Shown here piece by piece: positions 39,008 through 49,628 of a stretch of DNA of 64,000 nucleotides; position 1 is the stretch's first letter; every line of letters starts with the position of its first letter. Source of the stretch: Aphis gossypii. Its lineage: Eukaryota; Arthropoda; Insecta; Hemiptera; Aphididae. The notes beneath the pieces are model-generated. The model saw nothing but the letters and a program-made list of their open reading frames with translations, ran no database searches and was not told the DNA's origin. The stretch covers positions 19,011,260 through 19,075,259 of the forward strand of contig NC_065530.1 in the NCBI RefSeq assembly GCF_020184175.1. Direction: 5' to 3'. A program made the position numbers and the translations under genes.

Positions 39008-39978
39008 GACGGCGATTAGATCAGACCGAACGCCGTCACAGTGATTTATATATTGTGATCGAGTGCGCCGTGACAAACTCTTAACTATAATCGCTCCGCA
39101 ATCTACGGCGCACGGGAATCGCGGTAATGACGCCGCGATATACCTAATAATGTAGTGGTGGACGGAAACGTTGCCGTTCGTATAGATCACTTAGATCACT
39201 CGCAATTATGAAATCGATACATATTATTACGGCATTAGAGGCCGTTTATCGTTCCACTGTACCCATGTTTAGTATGATATACATAGGTATTATAGCGAAA
39301 AAGCTAAAGTTAAATCGTGATCTGTTTTTTGATCAATGAAAACTGCCCAAAAAATGCAAAAATGTATCCTAACAAGTCGAGGAATGCCATTTCTTAAATT
39401 AAAACGAAAAAATAACGATGAAAATTCAAAATAAAAATTAGTCGCGCAGATGTGTATGTGTGTTATTGAAATACGCATAATAAGTTGGGATAATACTTAG
39501 TGGAAAAAAAAGTATTCAAGTCAAAAATATTTTAATATTAATAAAAAAATAAAAATAAGGTAGGTACTAATATTATTAACACGGGTAAATAGTGTAAACG
39601 TTTCATCTACTAGTTGTTATTTTAAATTCGGAACGGTGGAATAATGCTGTATGAGAAGTTGGTCTCCCGACTTTATTTGATCAATTCGAAAAATAAGTCA
39701 ATATTTCGCAAATTAATTGCAAATAACCCTTCAAAATATAACATTATAATTTATAATCATAATTATATATTGCATGTTTAATTTAACAAAATATTAAATA
39801 ATAAAATATTTAAGATATTATTTTTTGTTTTTCATAAGAATTATGATTATGAAGTTATAAATCATGGTTAAATAAATTAATAATAATTAATTTTTCTTTA
39901 GAATATTTCGGAAATATTTCATCAATTTTTGTTGTATATAAATCTTATAAACATCATATTTCAAACGTTTCAACAGAA

Positions 39979-40112
39979 CAGGGGTCTCTAAACTACGGCT
40001 AGCGAATAAATTTTAACCGGCCCGAGGCCCCATAGGACGGTAAATGTGCGAGTAGATATCTAAAATTTAAAAATTTAAAATTATATGCGTTAAAAAAGAT
40101 TGGAGATCCCTA
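39979..40112. mobile_element. Short hAT-like MITE
   Basis: A 134-bp element with termini CAGGGGTCTCTAAACT and, inverted, TAGGGATCTCCAATCT. The flanking octamers CAACAGAA (39971-39978) and CAATAAAA (40113-40120) agree at 6 of 8 positions, both differences being transitions, so an aged 8-bp target duplication is likely. The interior contains GGCCCGAGGCCCCAT. Confidence 0.6.
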
Positions 40113-40404
40113 CAATAAAATATAAATTCGAACTCTACTTATTAAATATATAGGCTGACGACTATCTTCGCTCAGAATCATGTTTTCTTTACGATGATTT
40201 CGAATTTAACCCTACCATAGTACCATTACCTATAGTGACCATCTATAGTAACCACTCGGCATAGGCTTATAGTGGTTTATATAACAAAACAGAATCCAAA
40301 TAATAAAAATATGGAATAAAGTTATATTGCATTATAATTATTATACCTATAACACATAAATATTATTGTTTAAATTAATATTTTTATTATAATAGCGGGT
40401 TACC

Positions 40405-40676
40405 CAGTGGCATAGCCAGAATTTCTTAAGGGGGGGGGGAATAAAAAAGTCTTATTTGTATTGTTTACACATTACACTACATAATAAAAAAATAGAGGCA
40501 ATTCATATGCCTACTCATTATTTAACCAAATATAATAGTAAATACATCCTACTGAAATTAATAAAATATACAGGTAACAACTTTTTATTTATAGTCTATG
40601 AACGTACTGATAATATAAAACTAAAATAAAAAAATATATGGATGATTGGGGGGAGGGCATGGCCTCTTTGCCACTA
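40405..40676. mobile_element. hAT-like MITE with target duplication
   Basis: A 272-bp element starting CAGTGGCATAGCC and ending TTGCCACTA (inverted: TAGTGGCAA). Flanking octamers GGGTTACC (40397-40404) and GCGTTACC (40677-40684) match at 7 of 8. It contains a G-run at ~40431 and a GGGGGGAGGG tract at ~40649. No ORF. Confidence 0.7.
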
Positions 40677-41559
40677 GCGTTACCTATAGACTTATTAATA
40701 GCTATTAGGATTAAGCATAAAAATAAAAAAAAACTGTAAAAACTATGTAAATTTAAGTTTGAATTACTTTTTAATTCAATTTTTTTATCTGTTTTTCAGA
40801 TAGCATTAAATATTTTTTTGGATACAATTGGAATTTTCGATAAGAATTTATGTTTAATTTAACAATAGAAACGTATTACTCATCGTTCATATTGAAATAT
40901 TTTTAAACGTCGTTCACGAACACGCGTCCGACATACGGGGTACATAACATATTAATATGATGCGATGACATATTGTTTGCAGACGATAAATCAGGCGCAA
41001 CGCTCATTGACGCAGTTCGTCACGTGTGATGTTTACATACTAATATAATATTATGTTATTGTAAAGGAGTATCAAACGGGAAAAAAACGTATACTATTGC
41101 GTAGATGTTTGTAATATAATAATAATAATATAATAAATATTTTGCATAGAGCGTACCATGCGTGGTTTAACTGATAGGTATTTATTTATATTTAGCACGC
41201 AGTATTAGATAATAATGGTAATATTATTATTATATTATTATTTATACCTGTATAAATTCAAATAATCCTATAAGATATTTATACAATCATATAAACATGA
41301 TTTAAAAATAGTCAGTGTCAGATTGATACAGATCTCAAGAGGCTTATATCCAAATGAGAAAATATATATTTAAATCATTAATCGAATTTCAATTTAATAA
41401 ATGTATTAACATTGAATGCTGTAATAATTGAATAATGGTTTATCCAATACAATATATTTAATTATAATAATAATAAATGTACAACATGGCACGGTATACG
41501 TACTAGTATATAGTGAATTATATATTGGCAACATCTAACCAGTAAAAATTTTCACGAAG

Positions 41560-43973
41560 TTAATTTATAGTCGTATCTTCGCCATCATCTGCGTAGTAGT
41601 CGAAGAAAGATGGAGTGGTTGCTGCGACATTGGACTTCTCAACAACTTTTTGATGGATTGCCGACGATTTCTTAGATCTACGTGTCGATTTACGGAGGGT
41701 TGTTGACTTTTCACGCGACGACTTCTGTAGTTTTCGTGAGGAATTTTGCAAGTGAACTTTGGTTGACATTTGTACGGCATCCGCGGAGAACTTTTGTCCA
41801 TCGACCGTAGTCTTTTGAAGACGTGTACGAGTGGACCTTCGATGTCCTCGAGTAAATTTATGCCGGTCAAACGGCGAATTTTTCAAGCTTAATGTTGTTT
41901 TTTTATTGCCTAGCGATGAATTTTGGGCGTATGATGAATTTTTTTGGCTGACAGTTGTTAGTAATATTTTTGTTTTTTCATAATTTCTATAGAAGTTGTA
42001 ATACCACATTACACTTACATATTCGATTAATATGCACTAAAAAAAAACGATAAAGCATGCTGGACAAGTTAAATTAAGTTTACCTAAGGCATTATATAAT
42101 TTAGAACAAGTGAACAACACTTAAAAGACCAAATTTTCTAAAATGTGTGTATATTTAGATATTTAATGTTTAAAGTGGTGTATACTTGGGTGTAACACGA
42201 TTGTGCCTCCTTACCTTTTTACATCCAAAAAACGCAACACGATTGCACTTATAGAGCCTATAATATAGTATAATATAGGTATTGCACTATTGCCCTTCTA
42301 AAAACTTTTTAATACACTATTTAAAAATACATTTAGATTTGGTAACTCGAACTTTTAACTTTGACTTTGAGTTAATCGAGTTCGAATGTATACTATATTA
42401 ATACGCAACGCATGGAATTATAGACATTTACTGATATACGAATAAATAATAAAAAAATAAACATTTGTCATATTTTTTTGATTGTAATTTAATTCGTCTG
42501 TATTTTAAAATAATGTATTGGAAAATTATTAAAAGGGCAATACCTATATTATAGGTTCCAGAGTAATCGTTGTGTGTTTTTTACAAGTAAATAGGTAAAA
42601 TGGGGTCAATCGTCCTTATTCCTGCAGAGTGCAATCATGTTGCGTTTTTGGGTGTAAAAAGTTAAAAGGTTGGGTGGGTGCAACCATGTTTACCTATTTA
42701 GGTTAGGCCTTTGGATCCCTCAAGGTACACCTATGTTGAGTGGAGAGAAAGAGGAGTACAGATAAACAGTACTTCTTTTATGAAATTAAAAATAAACTGA
42801 GAAATTAAATTTTTGTTTAATCAAACGAAATCTTTAAAAGTTCATTTTTTAAGTGTATAGAATGTTATTATTTTACATAAATGTATTATTAAAACAGTTA
42901 TTTTATTATGTATTTATAATTCGCTTCTTCCGTTTGATTTTTTCTATAGCAACACTACCTACTTTATTATTAAATATCTATAATAGTAATATAATACTCT
43001 TAAAAATATACGTTAAAATCATGAATACGTAAAACTTATATGTATAAATATAAAAATATTGTATACCCATGCAGTTTACCCAGATAATGCAAATAATATA
43101 GTGTATTCAGTAAAAAAAAACGGAATTTAAGACCTTTAGTAGTAAATTTTTAGACCACCGATATAATTATTGTTTTAAAAGATACAGCGATGTTTTTTTT
43201 TAACATTCTAGTTTATTTGTATAAAAACACGTCAAATTAGTTTTTTTTAAACTTTCAACAGGTGGCCGTGGGTCCTAGAAACAATTGAATTTTACGTTTT
43301 TATATGCGTTTATTGTGTCGGCAAAACACCTAGTTATAGAGACGAAGTTTCGAAATAAAAATATACTCTTTCACCCAGCATGCGATATAATTATTAGTAT
43401 TGCTACTGATTTTCGTAAGTATCTCAAAAAAATATATTAATTTCAATTGCACTGCTCTAAAAACTTTGATTGTATTTAATTGCAGGAAATTTCAATGCTT
43501 ACTTTGTTATCTCTGTAGTGTACTTAAAAATAGAACCCGATGGAGTCGTCACCGATGACTGTTTTTCTGAACAATCTGTTGTGAGAACTCTTGGAGCCCA
43601 ATTCGTAAAAAACATGTCATCTGGGTAAAACAGACCACGTGTAGGGAGATTCATTACAGTTGATTTGGTTTCAGAAACTCTATAGAAAACGCAAACACGA
43701 TGACAATCAGATACATTTATTGCAAAATCGTTTTAGATCGACTGTATTAAACGTTTATACGAACATGATTGTTTGAATAAAAAATAAAATATTCCGACTA
43801 TCTTACTCTTTAAATAGTGTTTTAAGGCCGTTGACGTTCGACTGCCCACAAATGCCCAAGTTTACCACATCTGAGGCGCCGTTGTCGAAATAGTGATACG
43901 GAATACAGCCACAACGACCCAAACAAATTGAAGTAATCATCAAACTTATTAAAAAAACCATAAAAAACGACAT
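41560..43973 (-). CDS. Predicted secreted basic Ser/Thr/Lys-rich protein, unknown
   Basis: Three minus-strand exons: 43973-43807, 43679-43503, 41986-41560 (stop TAA). All introns are GT/AG with strong donors (GTAAGA, GTAAGC), both in phase 2, giving 256 aa. I do not recognise the family. Residues 1-19 (MSFFMVFLISLMITSICLG) are a textbook signal peptide, so the product probably enters the secretory pathway. The mature N-terminus contains C21, C23, C42 and C92 in a region with aromatic residues (IPYHYFDNG, FFTNWAPR). From ~116 the chain is long, low-complexity and basic, rich in Ser, Thr, Lys and Arg, and ends acidic and aromatic (FFDYYADDGEDTTIN). Its secreted nature and low-complexity tail would fit a salivary or cuticular protein or an effector; that is inference. 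Intron 2 carries a long-TIR element and a satellite-like repeat. It lies between two UGT genes on the same strand. Confidence 0.72.
42190..42690. mobile_element. MITE with long terminal inverted repeats
   Basis: The left arm (about 42190-42310) contains TTTTTACATCC, AAAACGCAACACGATTGCACT and AATATAGGTATTGC.CTATTGCCCTTCTAAAA. The reverse complement of the right arm (about 42530-42690) shows TTTTTACACCC, AAAACGCAACATGATTGCACT and AATATAGGTATTGCCCTTTTA in the same order. Arms are roughly 100-150 bp and partly diverged. No transposase. It sits in intron 2 of the secreted-protein gene. Exact ends are uncertain. Confidence 0.72.
43112..43400 (+). repeat. Diverged copy of the satellite-like repeat
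   Basis: Shares TATTGTT.TAAA.GATAC.GCGA, GTGG.CGTGGG.CC and TTTTACGTTTTTAT.TGC with the unit at 31700-32160, in the same order. It is located in intron 2 of the secreted-protein gene. Confidence 0.45.
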
Positions 43974-46900
43974 ATGTTTCCCCGAGTAATTATTATTTGT
44001 AAATAAATATGAAGAACCGTTAACTAGAAAATTATGATAAAATATTTTTAAAGTTTTGTTTAAAAATATTAAAAATTAACAATTAACACATCATATCACT
44101 AAATTAATACAATATAGTTATTAGTTACTTCTATTGACCAAAAACGGTTATTATGGAAACGATAATATACAGAGACTGCATAGATCGCTACATTTTATAT
44201 CAAATAATACCATATTATATTAATAGATATAAATAAATATATACAGTAGAATAAAAAACTGATATAATTGTTGAATAACTTTAAAAATTTGGTTACTATG
44301 TTATTAACGTGAAGCAAAAGCATTCCGTGTCAACTATCCTTTCTCCTAGACTGAATTCATCTCCAAATTTTAATGAATTTAACGCATTAAAAAACTGTGC
44401 TAAAAATGATAAAATTTAAAATATAAATATAAAATTGTAATAACAAACCATTTTGTACAAACCTCTGTCAAAGATTATACGTATCCCGTAATTTTCAATT
44501 TTATATTAAGTGGTTGATAAGTATCTACTCTGAATTGGACGATGTATTTCGGTTTTGGAGTAAACATATATTTAAGTATGAAAATTACCAATTCCATATT
44601 ATTATAATAAATTATGAATATAAAATTTTAACCTGTGATTAAAATAACTACAGTAAGGTTAATCTTGAATTAAAATTATTATTAATTTGCACAAATTACA
44701 AATTATATGTATTGTGCATACCGCAGGTTATACCATTTTATTATACGCACGCTAGAAAATTTCTATTCTCTATGAGTCTATTACATAGTATTAGGTATAT
44801 GTCGCAGCTATAATCATGGATATTGGTTGACATTGATCAGAAACGGTTCGATTTCCTGAACCAATGTTGCATAATTAACAAGCATTTAAAAATGTAGAAA
44901 GTCTGATATCAAAAATTGTGCTGTCGAATATAAATCTGCAAGTACCAAATATAACTGGAGTAAATAAAAGGATACAAATTGCCCAATTTTTAAATACAGC
45001 TATAGGAAGTTTTATTGTACTATGATACTATGACGTTTACGTTTAATAAAACATGTCATTTAGGAATTAATTTACCATTTTACTAGTGGTCATTGTTTAT
45101 GAAATATTGATATATTATAATATATAAAGGCGCTTATCTTATAACAATGCAAGGCAATTAGGTTATGACTTATAATAGTAAGTTTTAAACACAGTAAAAA
45201 TATAGTGTTTAATATTTAATTAAGCTATTAAACTACCTATTACCACACACAACTATAAATACTTAGAGTGCCTATTGTTATTCTTATTCAGCGTGTTAAT
45301 CTGAGTTAAGCTTTTACATTATGTATTTAGTGATTGTATGTTAACATTTTATAATAATGTGTATTTTTTTCGATAAAAACTTTTTTAAGTACTAATAAAT
45401 ATTTTGTAATGTCGTAAAAATACATCAAAAAGTTGGTCATATAAATTGATTGATAGTATTTATTATAATATATTTACTATTGCTATGTATAATATTGATT
45501 ATCTATTGAGTACAGGTAAAAGGTATGATATTTTATTAAACTACCAAATTTTTTTACTATAAATATTTATTATTGAAAAACTCAAAATTAAGTTATACTG
45601 GTAATCTAGTTATGGATATTGAAACATAGAACTAAAAATAGAGTTATTGTACTTATTGAAGGTTGAAATGAAGTACTAAATAGTAAAATTGGTTTTGTAA
45701 TTCTTAATTGAGCCAGTTAAGAAATATTTTTTATAAATAAGATAAAAATTATATTTGTCTATGGATGTTAGTATAGGTACCTACCTACCTATAATTAAAA
45801 TGTTTAATTATTAGTATTATATTCACTGAAATTTATATAATATTATACTATAACAGTAGGAATATACACTATTTCATTATGTATTTATACGTCATACAAG
45901 TACAGAAAGTAAAAAATACGGATATTAAACCGTTACCACAATAATAACTTGGAGATGGTTATAATTATTCATTAATTACATTACTAGTTGTTGTATAAAA
46001 GTTCATAATTCAAACTAGATTGCCAGTTTATTCTTTATACATACCTAGAATACCTATAGCTTCAGAAAGTTTATGATGAATTAATAAATTAAGAAAATGA
46101 AGTACCTATATTAAATCAGCATTTGACGCCAAAACTAAAACAAGTGAAACTTTTATTTAAGTTTTCTATTGTTTAATCAAAACTTTGGTATATCCAATTT
46201 CGTTAAACTAGAAAATCTTTATTTAAAATGAAAAGTTCAAATTAAGTTTGGATTATGGAAGAAAGAAAAATTATTGTTTTGGTAAATCAAGTACAAATCA
46301 TAGTGGTTTTATAAACTGTAATATGTACAAAGAGTTGTTTTTTGTAAGTGAAGTATCGAATAAACGTATATCCAAAAAACTTATTTCATAATTTATTTGT
46401 TCTTAGTTTATCTAAATTCACATTAATAAAAAAATATAGAATCAACTGTTGATTTAAAATTATGGAGCTAGGCTGTTGTATCATGTTATTTTCCATTTGT
46501 AGAGTATTTTAATTCCATAACTACGATACGAGCATAAAGTTATAACGTGATGTCGTTCAACTATTGTTTGTGTTCAGTCACGCAAGCCTCTTCACAAATC
46601 ATCTACATAACACTTAAATCCTTTTAATAATGTATTAAATGTTTTATTTCTAATGAATTAAAAGATAATTATAATAAACAATAATTTTTTTTCGGTTTGG
46701 AGAATGTATAATACGTTTTAAAAATTGATTGGTTTAGATATGAAAATGTTGTAAACAAGTCCCAAGGGAAAATTAAGTGCAATGGAATGTTTTTAAGTAG
46801 GTAAGTACTATTATGTTCCATTTGTTTACGAAATTATCACTCTACTCGTTATAAACTTTAAACAATTAATAAATGCCACATCATAAAAATAGTGCAGCTT

Positions 46901-48156
46901 ATATTTATGCGAATTGAATGGTAAATATTGATATTATATTTTAATAATTACTAATTAATATGTATGTACCTACTCCGCACTCACCAAAGTAAAATTCGGG
47001 TGTCCATTTTCCTTCAAAAACATGGAATGTGGAATTTTCAAGCAATTGCAAATTTCATAAGCTAATGAAAACACGTACGTTGTAACTAATTATTATTTTT
47101 GTTTAGTTATATTTTAAGTATACCGTATATGTTTCATCATAAGTTCATAACACTATCATTGTATCATATTTTCACTATATTTGAGATATTATTGAAACTT
47201 TTGCACATAACATTGTATTTATTTGTATTCTGTAACATTTATTATACTATTTTAAAATTATTTTACATTCTTTTGACAACAATAATATATTATTTGAAGC
47301 ATGCATACATTTATTTTTTATTTTTCTGTTAAATATTTAAAATTATGACCCATACTCACTTCACAGAAATAGGATGTAGTGAGTAGACCAATACTGTTTT
47401 TTTTATACTTACAAATTGTGATCTTTTTATGATTTATTTATCGAGCAACACTCATTATTTCAAAATGTATTAGTTTAAAAAAATGTTTCTCTTATTTTCT
47501 AATCAAAATAAAACAACATTTAAAAAAAATTATTTATTATTTAATTTTTATTGTTATATTTTTTAGTTTTTTATTTTGTATATTTTTAATTTTATTTACT
47601 GAAGAAAAATATTTTTTTGAATATTTCAATGCATAAAAATCAAAATTTGGACTAGTATAGATTATAAGTATTTTAATTTTAGTCAAAAGAAGTAGACCTA
47701 CATTTTATGAGAATAACAGGTATTACGCCACACTACACAACTAAATTTTAAATACTTATAACTCATATATTAACTAGGTACTAATTCATATTTCGATTTT
47801 TAAGTATCGAAATGCTCTGAAAAATATTCTGTTTAAGAATACTAAATTAAAAATGCATGTAGTCAATCAAAAAATATAAAAAAACAAAAATATATTTAAA
47901 AATGTTATTTTATTTCGACTGAAAATTATGAAAAAAAAACATTTTTCAAAGACGTTAATACATTTTGAAATTGGTAACAAATATTTTTAAATAAAAAAAA
48001 TCACCGTGTAAACTAAGTTATAAATATACACAGTGTACTATGTTACTTATTCAACAAAATTGTTTTTATCTGTTATACACTTATTATAACAGAGTTATGT
48101 AAACAGGTTCACTGATGAGTAAAATTATTTATTTTAATTATAATAATAACGATATT

Positions 48157-48603
48157 AAAAAGTAGGTCAGCGCATTTCGGTGGTGGATGTTTGTCCATCG
48201 TCCCTTCGGTCCTCGGACAGGATAGTGTAATTTTATTGTAGGTATTCGATTTGAATGCAATATGATTGTATTCGATAAAAAACGATTCTAAGTGGACGAG
48301 GGAATCTTTTTTATTTAATTTTATTCGTTTCTATGGTGATAAACAAATCCGTAATTATTTTACGCTACATAATCGTGAAGTTATACATTTTTTCTTTTTA
48401 AACCGCTTTTATTTCGAGTATCATTTCGAAAATCAAAAAATGACTTGTTTAAAGTACCAGCTCAAGAACATTACCTTTCAGAAAATATGCTATACTTGTA
48501 CTTTTGAGCAAGTTTAGGGGGAGAAAAAGTGTTTACAGAATAAAAAAGAAATAAACATCATTGTAAAACCAATCATTCCTCGCTACGCTCAGAATCTAAA
48601 ATG
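48157..48603 (+). repeat. Duplicated repeat, copy A
   Basis: 447-bp sequence starting AAAAAGTAGGTCAGCGCATT and ending CAGAATCTAAAATG, almost identical to copy B at 50742-51189. It contains an 83-codon ORF (48266-48517). Inside, CGATTCTAAGTGGA and, inverted near the end, TACGCTCAGAATC form a degenerate inverted pair. No transposase or RT motif was recognised. Confidence 0.8.
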
Positions 48604-49592
48604 ATGTAAATATTTAAAAATAAATATATATTATGTATAACGGCCAATCTAATAATATATAATATTTTAAATAATAAGGATGAATTTGATATTTTGTTGG
48701 ATAATTAAAATAAAAATATAAATAACAGATATCACAAGATATTTCTAAAACGATTTTGCAAAATTTGAATTAGGCACTCTTATATTATACTATACACATA
48801 TATTACATAACTATTATATTAATGAGGTTTTAAAATACAAATTTTAAAAGAACTAAAACTAAATTGACAATTAATGCTTAAAAGATAAAAGTTGTGGTAC
48901 AGAAAAATGAGGTGGAAAAATGTTTGAATATAGTCTTCTTATAGGAATGAGAAAACTATATAATATAAATTATTGTAGTAGGAACCTATGTACAAATACA
49001 ATCTAACCTTAAATGTAAAATTATTTTATAAGACTGTAAGAATTTATTAAGTACTTATTCGATCAGCCATTAATTTAAAAGAGAATCTATACACAAGTAG
49101 ACATTCAATAAAATTTTAAAATTTTATTATTAGCTACCTAATATTTACATTATATTAATTCTCTTAAGTTATTATACCAGAAAAATCAACATAACTAACT
49201 TTCATTTATTTAAATTTACAAGATTTAAAATTAAGCTTATAATAATTAGATATTTTTATTGTTTTAATTACACTATTTACATGTTATAAGTTTTTATTAT
49301 TCTCGTATTTTAAAACTTTGTAGTAAATTAAAATTTTCATATGATTTGATTTCTCTTTGGTATACGTTTATGTACATAGCTATTTTATAAAATATAAAGT
49401 TTATGGAAAATTACGTCCTGTTTAAGAACAAATCGTTTACATACAAAAAATTTCCAAAATGTAATACCTAATGTACGTACATTTATTTTTTTAGGCGATT
49501 TCTATCATATTCATTATCTTTGGAATGTTTATAAAATAAGAAAATTTACATATATATGAATATAATTTAGATTATGACTCATAAATCATTGA

Positions 49593-49598
49593 TTTATT
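49593..49598 (-). terminator. Polyadenylation signal of UGT-2
   Basis: AATAAA read on the minus strand, about 30 bases after the UGT-2 stop codon. This is the most likely cleavage signal for the transcript. Confidence 0.55.
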
Positions 49599-49628
49599 AT
49601 TTTTTAATATAATATGATTATCAACTAC

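Larger units (their letters stand above)
39008..41559. other. UGT-1 upstream region with two hAT-like MITEs
   Basis: The first ~180 bases upstream of the UGT-1 start are still GC-rich and probably hold its promoter and 5' UTR. Beyond that the DNA is AT-rich, with MITEs at 39979-40112 and 40405-40676. The 3' end of the secreted-protein gene follows at 41560. No other gene was seen. Confidence 0.55.
43974..49628. other. Intergenic region between secreted-protein gene and UGT-2
   Basis: AT-rich, about 5.6 kb. It contains one copy of the duplicated repeat (48157-48603), a TAGGTACCTA palindrome at 45774, and short coding-like patches on the minus strand at 44296-44597 and 46985-47061 that could not be joined into a gene. 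No other feature was seen. Confidence 0.5.

Noticed and set aside
38354..39019. Long plus-strand ORF (221 codons) opposite UGT-1 exon 1
   Set aside because: It is antisense to a strongly supported UGT exon, is Arg/His/Gly-rich with no family resemblance, and is explained by the high GC content, which removes stop codons.
41565..41870. Second minus-strand reading frame overlapping exon 3 of the secreted-protein gene
   Set aside because: The splice phases from the two upstream exons lead into the other frame, which also has the longer ORF; this frame is a shadow.
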